DNA of 64,000 nucleotides. Origin: Sphingosinicellaceae bacterium. GTDB taxonomy: Bacteria; Pseudomonadota; Alphaproteobacteria; Sphingomonadales; Sphingomonadaceae. Both the position numbers and the translations under genes were made by a program. The notes below the pieces were generated by a model. That model saw nothing but the letters and a program-made list of their open reading frames with translations. It was not told the origin of the DNA and did not search any database. This document shows, piece by piece, positions 29,095 to 38,366 of this stretch; within the stretch, counting starts at the first letter, position 1; each line of letters begins with the position of its first letter. The DNA lies in the NCBI GenBank assembly GCA_019285715.1, contig CP079108.1, positions 1,007,001 through 1,071,000 of the forward strand, written 5' to 3'.

Positions 29095-29367
29095 TTAATC
29101 GCCGAACAGCAGAAAATTGAGTGGAGGAATGACAGCCTGTTGGATCGACGAGACCCGTCCAATCGCGAGCACGGGGATCGAAAGTTTCCTTGCGGTGGCC
29201 AGCATTGCCCGGTTGTGGATTGCGTCCTGATCGAAGGCGGCAAACTGGGCGAAGCCCGAATGCATGGCGCCCGGCACCGCGTACCGCTTCGCGTAGTGCT
29301 CCCCCGCGAGCCTTCCGTGAACCGTACCGGTGTCGCCGGCCGAAATCGAAAATTGAACAATCGGCAT
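29095..29367 (-). pseudogene. alpha/beta-hydrolase fragment
   Basis: A 90-residue open frame whose middle reads YAKRYAVPGAMHSGFAQFA followed by a Pro-Val-Leu-Ala-Ile-Gly strand. This matches the cap-domain to beta-7 region of epoxide-hydrolase-like alpha/beta hydrolases. The nucleophile elbow, GGE...FG and catalytic His regions are missing. The intact homologue at 50.8 kb has the same segment ([14 protein letters not shown]...MPVLAIGG). This is a remnant, not a working enzyme. Confidence 0.55.
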
Positions 29368-29409
29368 GAGTTGGAACGCGGATGGCGCGGGGGAGTGGTC
29401 GCGACCTGG

Positions 29410-30246
29410 TCAGTGCTCGCTAACGCCCAACAGGGCACGCAGCCGCTCTGCATCGGTCGGAGAGGCGGGGTTGTAGACGATCATTCCCAATTCCGGCCTG
29501 CCTTCGACGGCGAACGAGGAGAATTCCATCGCGAGCAGCCCCGCGTCGGGGTGATGAATACGCTTCAGGCCCTCGCCGTGAGCGACCACGTCGTTGTCCT
29601 GCCAGAGCGCCTCGAACTCGGCGCTAACGCGGGACAGTTCTGCGACCAGCCGAGAGGCCGCCGCGCTGTTGTTCGCCCCCGCCCGTGCCACGTCGGCGCG
29701 AAAGGCGCCGACGACGAAGCGGGCGATGTTGTCCCAGTCCTCGTTCCGGGCGCGGACCTGGTCGCTGCCGAACATCAGGCGGAGGATGTTGCGTCCTTCG
29801 CGCGGTAGCTTGGGATAGTCGGTCAGCAGCAGCGCCGCCGCCCGGTTCCAACCGACGACGTCCCACATTGCCGTCTTGATGATCGCCGGGCTGAGCACCA
29901 TCGCGTCGAGCACGCGCTGCAGCCGGGGGCTGATCCCATCGACCGGCTGGTAGCGCGCCTCCGGCGGACGGCCGAGGCCGAGCATATAGATGTGTTCGCG
30001 TTCCGGCTCCGTCAGCATCAACCCTTTGGCGATCCGGTCAAGCACGTCGGCCGACGGTGCACCGCCGCGGCCCTGTTCCAGCCACGTGTACCACGTCGGA
30101 CTGATGTTCGAGCGGCTCGCCACCTCCTCGCGGCGCAGTCCCGGGGTGCGCCTACGCCCTCCGCCGAAACCGAACGCCGCAGGATCGAGCCGGGTGCGGC
30201 GATCGCGTAGATAGATGCCGAGCTGGTTGCGCGCTTCGCTGGCCAT
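29410..30246 (-). CDS. XRE-type regulator with MmyB-like ligand domain
   Basis: A 278-residue regulator. The N-terminal HTH (residues 9-75) has the family block RRRTPGLRREEVASRSNIS and WYTWLEQGR. The C-terminal MmyB-like PAS-type domain contains GWNRAAALLLTDYPKLPREGRNILRLMF. These regulators commonly sit divergently from the oxidoreductase they control, as here with the SDR gene at 30340. An inverted repeat in the 93-bp gap is a likely operator. The effector is unknown, possibly a small lipid or aromatic compound. Confidence 0.9.
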   Translation of the reverse strand: MASEARNQLGIYLRDRRTRLDPAAFGFGGGRRRTPGLRREEVASRSNISPTWYTWLEQGRGGAPSADVLDRIAKGLMLTEPEREHIYMLGLGRPPEARYQPVDGISPRLQRVLDAMVLSPAIIKTAMWDVVGWNRAAALLLTDYPKLPREGRNILRLMFGSDQVRARNEDWDNIARFVVGAFRADVARAGANNSAAASRLVAELSRVSAEFEALWQDNDVVAHGEGLKRIHHPDAGLLAMEFSSFAVEGRPELGMIVYNPASPTDAERLRALLGVSEH

Positions 30247-30261
30247 GACAGATCCTGTTGC

Positions 30262-30281
30262 ACGTTATACCACGATAACGT
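30262..30281. promoter_or_regulatory. 20-bp inverted repeat operator between regulator and SDR
   Basis: ACGTTATACCACGATAACGT has perfect 7-bp arms (ACGTTAT / ATAACGT) around a 6-base spacer. It lies 16 bases upstream of the regulator start and about 59 bases upstream of the SDR start, in an AT-richer stretch than its surroundings. A probable binding site for the MmyB-type regulator. Confidence 0.65.
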
Positions 30282-30339
30282 CACTAGTTTAACACGTTCA
30301 CGCTCATCTCGATAAGCTGCTTCGACAAGGAGATTTATC

Positions 30340-31230
30340 ATGCGCGTGTTTCTGACCGGTGCGACCGGCTTCATCGGCTCACAAGTCATTCCCGAGCTTC
30401 TCGATCGAGGCCATCAGGTGCTCGGTCTCACGCGCTCTGACGCTGGCGCCCGTGAACTCGAGGCGGCCGGCGCCGACGTGCACCGCGGCGATCTTGAGCG
30501 GCCCGAGACCCTCGCCAGCGGCGCGGCGGCGGCCGACGCGGTGATCCACTGCGCATTCGACCACAATTTCGAGACCTTCTTCGCGAACACGAGAAAGGAC
30601 GAGCGCAACATCGCCGCCATGGGCGAGGCGCTGGAGGGGACGCAGAAACCCATCCTGATCACCTCGGGCGTCGGCATCGGTACGCCGCTGGGCGGCGGCC
30701 CGGCGACCGAAGACGTCCTCAACCCGCGCCACGCCAATCCCCGCATCGCGACCGAGCTCGCCGGCGCGGCGCTGATTGCGCGGGGGATCGACGTGCGCAC
30801 CATACGGCTGCCGCAGGTGCACGACGTCACCAAGGCCGGGCTGATCACGCCGCTGATCGCCGAGGCACGCCGGGCCGGGGCGGTTGCGTATCTGGGCGAG
30901 GGGAGTACTCGCTGGTCCGCGGCCCACGTCAGCGACGTGGCAAGACTTTACGCGCTGGCGTTGGAGAACGGCGAACCAGGCGCACGGTACCATGCGTCAG
31001 TAGAAGAGGGTGTCAGCGCATGCGCCATCGCCGAGGCGATAGGCAAGGGTACCGGGCTGCCGGTCCGGTCGGTGGCCTCCGACGAGGTCGAACGCTACTT
31101 CGGTTGGATGGCGCCCTTCGCAGGGCTCGACATGACCGCCTCGAACGCCTGGACCATCGAGCGGCTGGGGTGGACCCCGACAGGCCCCGATTTGCTCAGC
31201 GACCTCGCCGCGATGGACTATTCTCATTGA
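30340..31230 (+). CDS. NAD-dependent epimerase/SDR family protein (atypical SDR)
   Basis: A 296-residue extended/atypical SDR. The Rossmann motif TGATGFIGSQV begins at residue 7. VHRGDLERPETL and VIHCAFDH are the following cofactor strands. The Tyr-Lys catalytic pair of classical SDRs is not clear. Similar enzymes are often NmrA- or reductase-like. AAGGAG lies 8 bases before the ATG. Divergent from the MmyB-type regulator, which probably represses it. Confidence 0.85.
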   Translation: MRVFLTGATGFIGSQVIPELLDRGHQVLGLTRSDAGARELEAAGADVHRGDLERPETLASGAAAADAVIHCAFDHNFETFFANTRKDERNIAAMGEALEGTQKPILITSGVGIGTPLGGGPATEDVLNPRHANPRIATELAGAALIARGIDVRTIRLPQVHDVTKAGLITPLIAEARRAGAVAYLGEGSTRWSAAHVSDVARLYALALENGEPGARYHASVEEGVSACAIAEAIGKGTGLPVRSVASDEVERYFGWMAPFAGLDMTASNAWTIERLGWTPTGPDLLSDLAAMDYSH

Positions 31231-31895
31231 ACTAAGGCTGTCTCCATCCCTGCCCGCTGATCGTGCCTGCAGGTTCAGCGATCCCGGCGACGGTCACAGG
31301 CGTCAGGTCTTGCCCAAGAGCCGCACCTTCGATTGAAAGTCTTCGTCGCCCAGATCGGCTCTACGACACGGTCGTCCTGCCGCGAGCCAGGCAACTGCGC
31401 TCAAGGTCTGGGGGAAGCGTCAAAACCTGTTCACCGGGGGGGGCAGGCTCGCATCATCGACAAGACGATTGCGGCACGCTGCGTAGCGAACCTCGTACGC
31501 TCCTACCGGTTCGCGGGTCTGTCCGGGTGACGGATCGCATGCTGCCAGTCCGCGGCGGGGGGTTTGCATGATCGGCCGCGCTACGGAGCATCGACGACAC
31601 GTGCACCGGCGGCGGTCCCGAGCCGCGCAAGAAAATACTATCATGGCAGACGTTACGTGCTGAAGGTGAACTCCTGTTACGACGTGTCCTGGAATGCGTT
31701 TGCGCGGCCAATACGCAAGTAAAACCTGCGCCAGCCGGGAGGGGAAGAGGACAGTCGTTCGACACTGGATCGTGGGCCCGACTTCAAGCCCGTGATAATT
31801 GTCCGTATCAGGGGTTTGACAATCGCGCCGTTCGATAAGGCTCGACTGCCTGCGGTCGTCCTTAGGGTACTGATGGCCGCAAGGGGAGCTGCCGT
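31231..31895. other. intergenic region, no gene recognised
   Basis: 665 bases between two converging genes. Open frames on both strands encode only Arg/Pro-rich low-complexity peptides. I see nothing with protein, RNA or repeat character. Confidence 0.5.
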
Positions 31896-32189
31896 TCAGG
31901 CGGCCGCGCTTCCGGCGTCATCTAGTTCCAGCTGCTCGACGAGGACGCCGATCGCCGTGCCCTTGAAGGAGCCGGTTGAGACGCCCTCGATCTGGATCGG
32001 GTGCTCCGGCGTCAGCGTCGCCGCTTCCTGATGTTCTGGGTCGAGGCTCTGCCAGGCGCGGACGGCACCAAGTAGGCTCGTGACTTCCGCGAGGTCGGTG
32101 TCGCCGCGATGGACGTTCTCGAGCGAGGCGCTCATCCGCCAGTCGATCTGCGGCGTCATCGCGTCGTTGCCCCATGTCGCTTCGTTCAT
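31896..32189 (-). CDS. hypothetical acidic protein, 97 aa
   Basis: Start ATG at 32189 with GAGG 6-8 bases upstream. The protein is acidic and soluble, with SASLENVHRGDTDLAEVTSLL and HPIQIEGVSTGSFKGTAIGV as ordered segments. I do not recognise a family. The even codon use and ribosome binding site support a real gene. It lies downstream of the DUF938-DUF2161 pair on the same strand with a 57-base gap, so it may be cotranscribed. Confidence 0.55.
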   Translation of the reverse strand: MNEATWGNDAMTPQIDWRMSASLENVHRGDTDLAEVTSLLGAVRAWQSLDPEHQEAATLTPEHPIQIEGVSTGSFKGTAIGVLVEQLELDDAGSAAA

Positions 32190-32246
32190 GACGTGATCCT
32201 CGATTTTGCAAGCCGGGCCTGACCCTACAGCCAAGCGTCGGCAAGG

Positions 32247-33023
32247 CTATGGAAGTTTCCGGACGAGCGGTACGTTGCCGTCCGCCCAAGTGTCGGCAAT
32301 GGGCCTGGTCGGAAATGAAGCCGTGCCGACGCTAGACAGGCCGTAGACGCCGGGTTTGACGCGTGCGAACCAGCCATAGACGTTGCGACGCAGGATCGCG
32401 CCCGCATCGTCAGCCAGCAGCTTGAGGTCGCGCGGTCGCAGAGGTCCGGCATGCAGTGCCTCGGCGCAGGCCATGGCGCGCTGACGGTACGCCGTCATAA
32501 TCGGTTGCCTGGTCGAGCCGCCGCTGGTCGGGTCGCCGCGTCTGCCCGCATGCTCTTTGAGCAATCGTCGGCGCAGCGGCAGATCTGCTCTCGGCCGGTA
32601 GCGCTGGGGCTCGGCGACGACCGTCACCATGCCCCGTTTGGTGTCGACGGTAAGTAATCCGAGCCCGAGCAGCCGGCAGAGCCTGTGGACCCGCCCGTCC
32701 TGATCGCGGCCACGCCGTGAAGCCGTGACGGCGAGATAGACCTGATCGGCGGCGCGAAATCGATCGACGGCCTGAAGCACGAGCTCGAGCGTGAACGATA
32801 GCTTCAACTCGGTAACGACGACGAGGGGTGGCTCGCCCTCTCGGACCGCGACGACGTCGCAACCGCATATCTCGCCTTTGACCTCGAAGCCCTGCGCCTC
32901 GAGGAAGACCTTAACGGCGGGATAGAGTGCGGTTTCCTGCACCGGGGTCAAGATCACCGGCTCGGCGTCAGGGGCGCGGGCGGCGGCAACGGTCACGGCG
33001 GCACGACCCGCTTCCCGGGTCAC
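32247..33023 (-). CDS. DUF2161 family protein (putative PD-(D/E)XK phosphodiesterase)
   Basis: A 258-residue protein from the GTG at 33023, which overlaps the DUF938 stop as GTGA. The nuclease-like core contains LYPAVKVFLEAQGFEVKGE, GCDVVAVREGEPPLVVVTELKLSF (Asp and Glu-x-Lys of PD-(D/E)XK) and LVLQAVDRF. The C-terminus has HAGRRGDPTSGGSTRQPIMT and a winged-helix-like end. The family is predicted to be a phosphodiesterase; its role is unknown. Confidence 0.8.
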   Translation of the reverse strand: MTREAGRAAVTVAAARAPDAEPVILTPVQETALYPAVKVFLEAQGFEVKGEICGCDVVAVREGEPPLVVVTELKLSFTLELVLQAVDRFRAADQVYLAVTASRRGRDQDGRVHRLCRLLGLGLLTVDTKRGMVTVVAEPQRYRPRADLPLRRRLLKEHAGRRGDPTSGGSTRQPIMTAYRQRAMACAEALHAGPLRPRDLKLLADDAGAILRRNVYGWFARVKPGVYGLSSVGTASFPTRPIADTWADGNVPLVRKLP

Positions 33024-33637
33024 GAGCGACGAAACACTAGCGACAGGTTGTTTGCCGGCATCGGAATGACGCCGTGTACGAGCAGTCCCGACTTCGAGGC
33101 TTCGGCCTCGACGTCCCCGAGGTCCCGCAGGCCCCATCCAACATGACGCTGGCGAAGATCCTCGTCGAACGTGGCGTTGCTAGGGGCGAGCGGCACGCCC
33201 GCCCGAGCGAAGGGTCCATATAGGTAGAGCAGGCCTCCCGAAGGCAGCAGTCTGCCCGATTCCCTCATCAGGCCCTGGGTCGCCGACCATTCACTGATGT
33301 GCACCATATTGATCGCCAGGATCGCTTCGACCTCGGCCACCGGCCACGGCGAAGCGCTCGAATCGAGATCGAGCGGTGGACGGACGTTGGCAAGTCTGTC
33401 GTGAGCCGTCCAGGCTGCGATCGAGGCTCGTGCGGCCGGCGACGGATCGGAAGGCTGCCAGTCGAGATGCGGCATGTGGCCGGCAAGATAGGTGATGTGC
33501 TCGCCGCTGCCGCTGGCGATCTCGAGGATCGTACCACGCTGGGGTAGTGCGTTCCGCAGCACGCCGAGGATCGGGACGCGATTGCGGAATACTGCCGGCG
33601 AGGTCAGGCGCGCCTCGTTAAGATCCTTCAGGCTCAT
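33020..33637 (-). CDS. DUF938 family SAM-dependent methyltransferase
   Basis: A 205-residue protein. ILEIASGSGEHITYLA is SAM motif I in the DUF938 variant, followed by LDWQPSDPSP, and AINMVHISEW is the family signature. Small-molecule methyltransferase of unknown substrate. Translation is coupled to the DUF2161 gene by a 4-base overlap. Confidence 0.85.
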   Translation of the reverse strand: MSLKDLNEARLTSPAVFRNRVPILGVLRNALPQRGTILEIASGSGEHITYLAGHMPHLDWQPSDPSPAARASIAAWTAHDRLANVRPPLDLDSSASPWPVAEVEAILAINMVHISEWSATQGLMRESGRLLPSGGLLYLYGPFARAGVPLAPSNATFDEDLRQRHVGWGLRDLGDVEAEASKSGLLVHGVIPMPANNLSLVFRRS

Positions 33638-33989
33638 TGGTGCTGTACTCTGTCTTCATATTGCAGGCGGGGTCGCGCTCGTTTCACTGCGGCCCATCCA
33701 AAAACCGGGCATCAGCGCTGCGTATCGGTCTTCTCGTCGGCCGTGGCGCAAAGCATCGATACCATCAGCGAGAATGGTGGCCCGGCGCAAGCTGCAACAG
33801 CTCGACCGGATCATGCACTTTGTGGAAACCCTCGCGCCCGTCATGGAGCTGCCTGCCGGGGTTGCGGAAGAAGCTGCTGGAGGACACGCTGCCTGACGAG
33901 CCGAAGCCCATCCAACCCCACGGGGGACAGCTCGTCGGCAAACTTTCAGACCAGAGTAAGTTGGGTCGGGCGCAGACTGGAGACAATGG
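33638..33989. other. intergenic region with a possible small broken ORF
   Basis: An ATG at 33774 opens a 40-codon frame (helical, MVARRKLQQLDRIMHFVE...) that ends at 33896. The adjacent frame from about 33866 continues with LRKKLLEDTLPDEPKPI and ends in the TGA at 33994-33996, just inside the start of the spike-like ORF. Joined by one frameshift they would make a protein of about 73 residues directly upstream of it. This could be a decayed partner gene. Confidence 0.35.
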
Positions 33990-34295
33990 ATGGTGAACCC
34001 CTGCTTAGCTTTAGTACTCAGCATCGATGATCCAGACGGGACAGGACGGGTCCGGGTCAGGATTAATCGAGCTAAGTTCGCGACCCGGACTGTCTGGGCC
34101 AACGTACCGCAACCGTATTTCACCGGAGCCCCGGCTCTGGGTCCAGAAGTCGGAGATGATGTACTGATCGTATTCGAGAAAGGAGATATTCGATTTCCGT
34201 ATGTAGTTGGTCGTATTCGAAAAATTACCGACCGAACGATTCGATCGTCCGTGACGGAGTTTGATTCGTCCGCCCCGGCGTTTTCTTGTCCGTAA
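33990..34295 (+). CDS. orphan phage baseplate V / VgrG-type OB-fold protein
   Basis: A 101-residue protein. LALVLSIDDPDGTGRVRVRI, WANVPQPYFTGAPALGPEVGDDVLIVFEKGD and FPYVVGRIR match in order the gp5/VgrG/gpV OB-fold consensus (GxVxxxxDPxxxGRVxVxV ... PxVGDxVxVxFExGDxxxPxVxGxxx). This fold forms the base of the spike in contractile tails and type VI secretion. Here it stands alone, without N-terminal or tip domains. GGAG lies 7 bases before the ATG. The DNA is visibly less GC-rich than its neighbours, suggesting recent acquisition. Confidence 0.65.
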   Translation: MVNPCLALVLSIDDPDGTGRVRVRINRAKFATRTVWANVPQPYFTGAPALGPEVGDDVLIVFEKGDIRFPYVVGRIRKITDRTIRSSVTEFDSSAPAFSCP

Positions 34296-34512
34296 TTGTC
34301 GTTGCCTAATCCGACGCCCTCAAGAAGTTCTGCGTTTCCAAGGACCGCAGCTGTGTGCGAGGTCGAGTTCCAGCGGTGCTCCAGGGCCAGTGAGGCGAGA
34401 GCTCACTTGCCCCCTAGGGCGCCGCCTTGGCGTTCAGCAGTAGAAGCCACCGGGGTCATCGCGATGGCGCCGTGCAGCGTTGCTGCATGACACTCCAAGA
34501 AAAGGACGTGCT

Positions 34513-35592
34513 TTGAAAGCCGCGATGTTTTCCCGCATCGGCGAGACGCCGATGGTTTGCGATCTTCCCGATCCCGTCGCTGAGGCCGGCGACGTCGTGG
34601 TCGACGTCGTGGCCGCTCCGGTACTCGCCTACGCGCACGAGGTTTTCTCGGGCCAGCGTCCGATGCTGTTCACGTTGCCGTTCGTGCCGGGCACGGGTGC
34701 CATCGGCAGGATTAGTGCGGTCGGCGCCGGCGCGACTGATACGGTGGTAGGTTCATGGGTCTATTGCGATCCCACCCTGCGGGCCCGGGATGGTCTCGGC
34801 TTGCCGGCGATCTCGCTGCAGGGGCTTACTGCAAACGGCCCAGCAGCGGTGGCGGTCCAGCGTCAGTATCCGAACGGAAGCTGGGCCGAGAAGCTGCGCC
34901 TGCCGCTCGAGAACATCGTCCCTCTCGGCGATGTCCTAGCTGGCGACGCGGCACGTTGGTTGATGCTCGGTACATTGTTGGTCCCCTATGGCGGGCTGTC
35001 CAGCGTTGCGCTGACCGCTGGCGAGACTGTCGTGATCAACGGTGCGACCGGCAGCTTCGGCAGCGCGGCTGTTGCTGTAGCTCTCGCGATGGGCGCTGCG
35101 CGCGTGGTGGCGACGGGGAGGAACGCGGAGGCGCTCGACGAGCTGGCGCGGCGTCACGGCGACCGGGTGCGGATCGCACGCATGCTGGGCGAGGAAGCGA
35201 CCGACACGGCGACGATCCAGGCAGCGGCTGGCGCACCCATCGACGTGGTGTTCGACATCCTGCCCCCGCACGCCCAACCGACGCAGGTGCTGACGGCGGT
35301 CCGTGCTGTACGGCCCGGCGGGCGGATCTCGCTGATGGGCGGTGTCGGTATGGCGGGCGACGGCGACCTGACTCTGCCGTATCCGTGGCTGATGCGGAAC
35401 AACATCACGATCAGGGGCCAGTGGATGTACCCCCGTGCGGCGGTCCCCCGCCTTATCGCAATGGTGCGAAGTAGCCAAATCGACTTGACCCGGTATCATG
35501 TCGCCGAGTTCGCACTCTCCGACGTCGGTGATGCGATTGCCCATGCCGCAACAACAAGCGGCCCGTTCAATCGGACTGCGCTCAGAATGTAG
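34513..35592 (+). CDS. zinc-free MDR / alcohol-dehydrogenase-like protein
   Basis: A 359-residue medium-chain dehydrogenase-like protein. The TTG at 34513 gives the canonical N-terminus KAAMFSRIGE and has AAAGGA 6 bases upstream. VINGATGSFGSAAVAVALAMGAARVVATG is the NAD(P)-binding motif. The catalytic Zn ligands are not visible. DVVFDILPPHAQPTQ precedes the C-terminal GQWMYPRAAVPRLI. It belongs to the quinone-reductase/enone-reductase branch. Monocistronic. Confidence 0.85.
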   Translation: MKAAMFSRIGETPMVCDLPDPVAEAGDVVVDVVAAPVLAYAHEVFSGQRPMLFTLPFVPGTGAIGRISAVGAGATDTVVGSWVYCDPTLRARDGLGLPAISLQGLTANGPAAVAVQRQYPNGSWAEKLRLPLENIVPLGDVLAGDAARWLMLGTLLVPYGGLSSVALTAGETVVINGATGSFGSAAVAVALAMGAARVVATGRNAEALDELARRHGDRVRIARMLGEEATDTATIQAAAGAPIDVVFDILPPHAQPTQVLTAVRAVRPGGRISLMGGVGMAGDGDLTLPYPWLMRNNITIRGQWMYPRAAVPRLIAMVRSSQIDLTRYHVAEFALSDVGDAIAHAATTSGPFNRTALRM

Positions 35593-36096
35593 TTTGTTTG
35601 ATCACGGAGGCGGTCAGGTAGTCGGCTTCAAAATCGCTTGGAAGCTGTTCCCCCCCATTCGGTTTCGTATCCTGGGGGTAAGCGTGGCTAGAGTTGCACC
35701 AAGAGCAACGCTTTGTCCAAACACGACGTTGATGATCGGATCCTCGGCAGCTGCCGGCCCGATAATACCCCAGCTTGCCGTCGCGAAGGTTCGCCCGCCG
35801 TCGCTGGCGCCGCGGATGATCGGTGCCTGACGCTTCGGATCGAACTCGTTCAAACTGGCAGGCTGGCATCGCTGGATACGCCGAACAGACGACGTATCGC
35901 TTAGACGTTTTGGTCATGCGAAGAGGTTGCAGATCGCCCGTCACCTTGCTGACCGCAGCCGGTCCGAGCAATACCCTTCCATTTCCGACTGCTTGCGCCG
36001 CGAGCCGGCACCCTCGCGCCGGCCCCACTACCGACCTTCGGGGTCCGCAACGATGATAATGGTTTCGGCGGTCAAAGGACCTGCTAATCAGTTAGC
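35593..36096. other. intergenic region, one doubtful ORF
   Basis: On the minus strand, 35614-35853 is open from a TTG and encodes 79 residues with GRTFATASWGIIGP and VVFGQSVALGATLATL. There is no clear ribosome binding site and no recognised family, so I do not call it. Otherwise no feature is seen upstream of the kinase gene. Confidence 0.4.
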
Positions 36097-38010
36097 ATGC
36101 AGGTTCCTTGGGATCCGGATTCGTCCGAGGAGACGTCGCGGCGGGCCGCGCTTTCCCGCTATGACATTCTGGACACTTCGAGCGAGCCGGAATTCGACGA
36201 CATCGTCTTCCTCGCCGCACAGATCTGCGGTGCGCCGACGGCGTTGATCAGCCTGATCGACGGACGACGGCAGTGGTTCAAGGCTGCCGTTGGTATCGAA
36301 GCCAGGGAGACCCCACGTGACGTCGCTTTCTGCGCCCACGCGATCGCGCAGACGCAGATGATGGTTGTCGAGGATGCCCGGCTCGACGAGCGCTTTGCGG
36401 ATAATCCCTTGGTCACCGGGGAGCCGCACGTCCGGTTCTACGCTGGCGCTCAATTGCGGACACCCGAAGGCGTGGCACTTGGTACACTGTGCGTGTTGGA
36501 CACCCGTACTCGAAGCCTGTCTGAGGACCAGCAGTCGGCATTGAAGGTGCTCGCCCGGCAGGTCATGGACCGGTTGGAGACGCGAAGGCTTCTCGCCCAG
36601 ACCCGCATAGACGCCTCACGCCTCCGTTTGATTATCGAAGCGGCGGTCGACTACGCGATCATCACGACGGATCTGGATGGCATCATCGAAAGCTGGAGTG
36701 CCGGTGCGGCGCGAATGTTCGGAAGGGACGCCGATATAGTAATCGGACGGCCCTGCGCGATGCTCTTCACCGATAGCGACCAGGCGGCCGGCGTGCCCGA
36801 AGCCGAAATCCGCAATACGTTGGCGTGCGAGCGGGCGCATGATGAACGCTGGCATCCGCGGTCGAACGGCGAGCTGTTCTGGGGTCGTTGCGAAATCATC
36901 ACGCTGCGCAGTCCCGGGTCGCAGCCGCTCGGACTCCTCAAGATTCTGCAGGACAGGACTGCACCCCGCGCGGCGGAAAGGAAGCTACGCGAAAGCGAAA
37001 CCCGCGGCAGGCTGGCGCTCGACGCCGCGGAACTTGGCGCCTTCGAGGCCGTGCCCGGCTCGGGCGAAGTCTTCGGTGACGAGCGCGCGCACGAGCTGCT
37101 GGGACATGCCGACACCGAGGCGGTTTCGTTCGATGAACTGATGGCCCGCTTGCACGTAGAGGATCGTGAACGGTTCGATGCTGCGGTGCGGGCCGCGATC
37201 GCGGCTGGCAACGAAGGGCGTCTCGACATCGACTACCGCGTCCTCGTAGCCGCGACCGCCGAGATCCGTTGGCTGCGGTCGAGAGCGCGGGTGATCAAGT
37301 TGCCGGGTGAGCGCCTCCGGCTGGTCGGTACGGTGCGCGACATCTCGAGGGAGCGTGCCGCAGACGAGCATCGCCGCCTGCTTTCCAACGAGTTGCAGCA
37401 TCGGGTCAAGAACACCCTCGGCGTCGTGCAGGGTATAGTCGCTCAGTCGCTGCGCACCGTAGCCACCCCTGCCGAAGCGCGTGAAGCTATCAGTAGCCGG
37501 CTCACGACCCTCGCTCATGCGCATGATCTGCTCACCCAAACGAGCTGGCAATCGGCGAGGATTCACGCCGTCGTTCAAGGTGCCGTCCTCGTCCACTTGG
37601 CCGAGCCGGACCGCGTCGTCGTCGAAGGTCCCAACATCGAATTGAAGGCCCGCTCGGCCCTAGCTCTCTCGATGGCGCTGCACGAGCTCTTCACGAACGC
37701 CGTGAAGCATGGCGCGTTGTCCAATGCGGACGGTAGCGTCGAGCTCCGATGGGCGGTCGGAGACGGGAACGGCAACGGTTCGAAGTCATTCGACATAGTC
37801 TGGCAGGAGGAGGGCGGCCCGCAGGTATCGCCGCCGACCCGCAGTGGCTTCGGAACACGGCTCATCGGAGCCAGCCTGAACGGCGATCTCGGCGGCCGCG
37901 GGGTCGTGGAATATCTCGAAGCGGGCGTGAGGTGGTCGCTCGCGACGACAGTCGAAGCTCTCCAGGAAGGAGAGTTGCAGTCGCCTAGCCCGGCAGGCAG
38001 CAGCGGATGA
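36097..38010 (+). CDS. HWE-family sensor histidine kinase (GAF-PAS-PAS-HWE)
   Basis: A 637-residue soluble sensor. A GAF domain spans about 25-165 (HAIAQTQMMVVEDARLDERF, FYAGAQLRTPEGVALGTLCV). The first PAS is at 172-290, the second at about 303-420. The HWE dimerisation domain has phosphoacceptor His435 (NELQHRVKNTLGVVQG). The HATPase carries ELFTNAVKHGALS and the W-x-E signature WQEEGGPQVSPP, then GFGTRLI. No transmembrane segments, so it senses a cytoplasmic cue such as redox state, light or a small molecule. HWE kinases usually feed single-domain response regulators; one lies 357 bases downstream. Confidence 0.95.
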   Translation: MQVPWDPDSSEETSRRAALSRYDILDTSSEPEFDDIVFLAAQICGAPTALISLIDGRRQWFKAAVGIEARETPRDVAFCAHAIAQTQMMVVEDARLDERFADNPLVTGEPHVRFYAGAQLRTPEGVALGTLCVLDTRTRSLSEDQQSALKVLARQVMDRLETRRLLAQTRIDASRLRLIIEAAVDYAIITTDLDGIIESWSAGAARMFGRDADIVIGRPCAMLFTDSDQAAGVPEAEIRNTLACERAHDERWHPRSNGELFWGRCEIITLRSPGSQPLGLLKILQDRTAPRAAERKLRESETRGRLALDAAELGAFEAVPGSGEVFGDERAHELLGHADTEAVSFDELMARLHVEDRERFDAAVRAAIAAGNEGRLDIDYRVLVAATAEIRWLRSRARVIKLPGERLRLVGTVRDISRERAADEHRRLLSNELQHRVKNTLGVVQGIVAQSLRTVATPAEAREAISSRLTTLAHAHDLLTQTSWQSARIHAVVQGAVLVHLAEPDRVVVEGPNIELKARSALALSMALHELFTNAVKHGALSNADGSVELRWAVGDGNGNGSKSFDIVWQEEGGPQVSPPTRSGFGTRLIGASLNGDLGGRGVVEYLEAGVRWSLATTVEALQEGELQSPSPAGSSG

Positions 38011-38366
38011 CACTGGGCATCAGCTGTCGCTGGATAGGCGGTCGGGTGCACGACCATTGAAAATGGCAACAGCGTCCGTGGTTCTGAGAAGCTGGACCTG
38101 ATATTGCCTGCGACGCCAGCCAACGAAACGTGGTCGAGCCCTTGCGGAGGCGGTCGTCCGAGAGTGATCGGCAGCCGATCATCACTACCGTTTTGGCGAT
38201 CGCACCTTATGGTTCCGAGATTGCCGCCTGAGCGGCCGGCGGATCGAATACCCGCACGCGGGGTTGTAACTCGGACGCATCGCCGATGCGCTGATTGCGA
38301 CTGCCGGAACGCGGGTCTTGCCTGACCATGTTCCCGAACGCTCGTCTCCAGGTGGAAGGTGCGCGT
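38011..38366. other. intergenic region, no gene recognised
   Basis: 356 bases between the HWE kinase and the response regulator genes. The frames are interrupted or have no protein character, and no clear promoter was seen. Confidence 0.45.

Noticed and set aside
31263-31571. 102-residue plus-strand ORF
   Set aside because: Arg/Pro/Ser-rich composition typical of random high-GC frames, no start signal and no homology.
35614-35853. 79-residue minus-strand ORF with TTG start (GRTFATASWGIIGP)
   Set aside because: No ribosome binding site, no recognised family, and competing overlapping frames; too weak to call.
36097-38010. Phytochrome assignment for the GAF-PAS kinase
   Set aside because: No chromophore-binding Cys or PHY domain; the GAF domain looks like a generic redox/small-molecule type.
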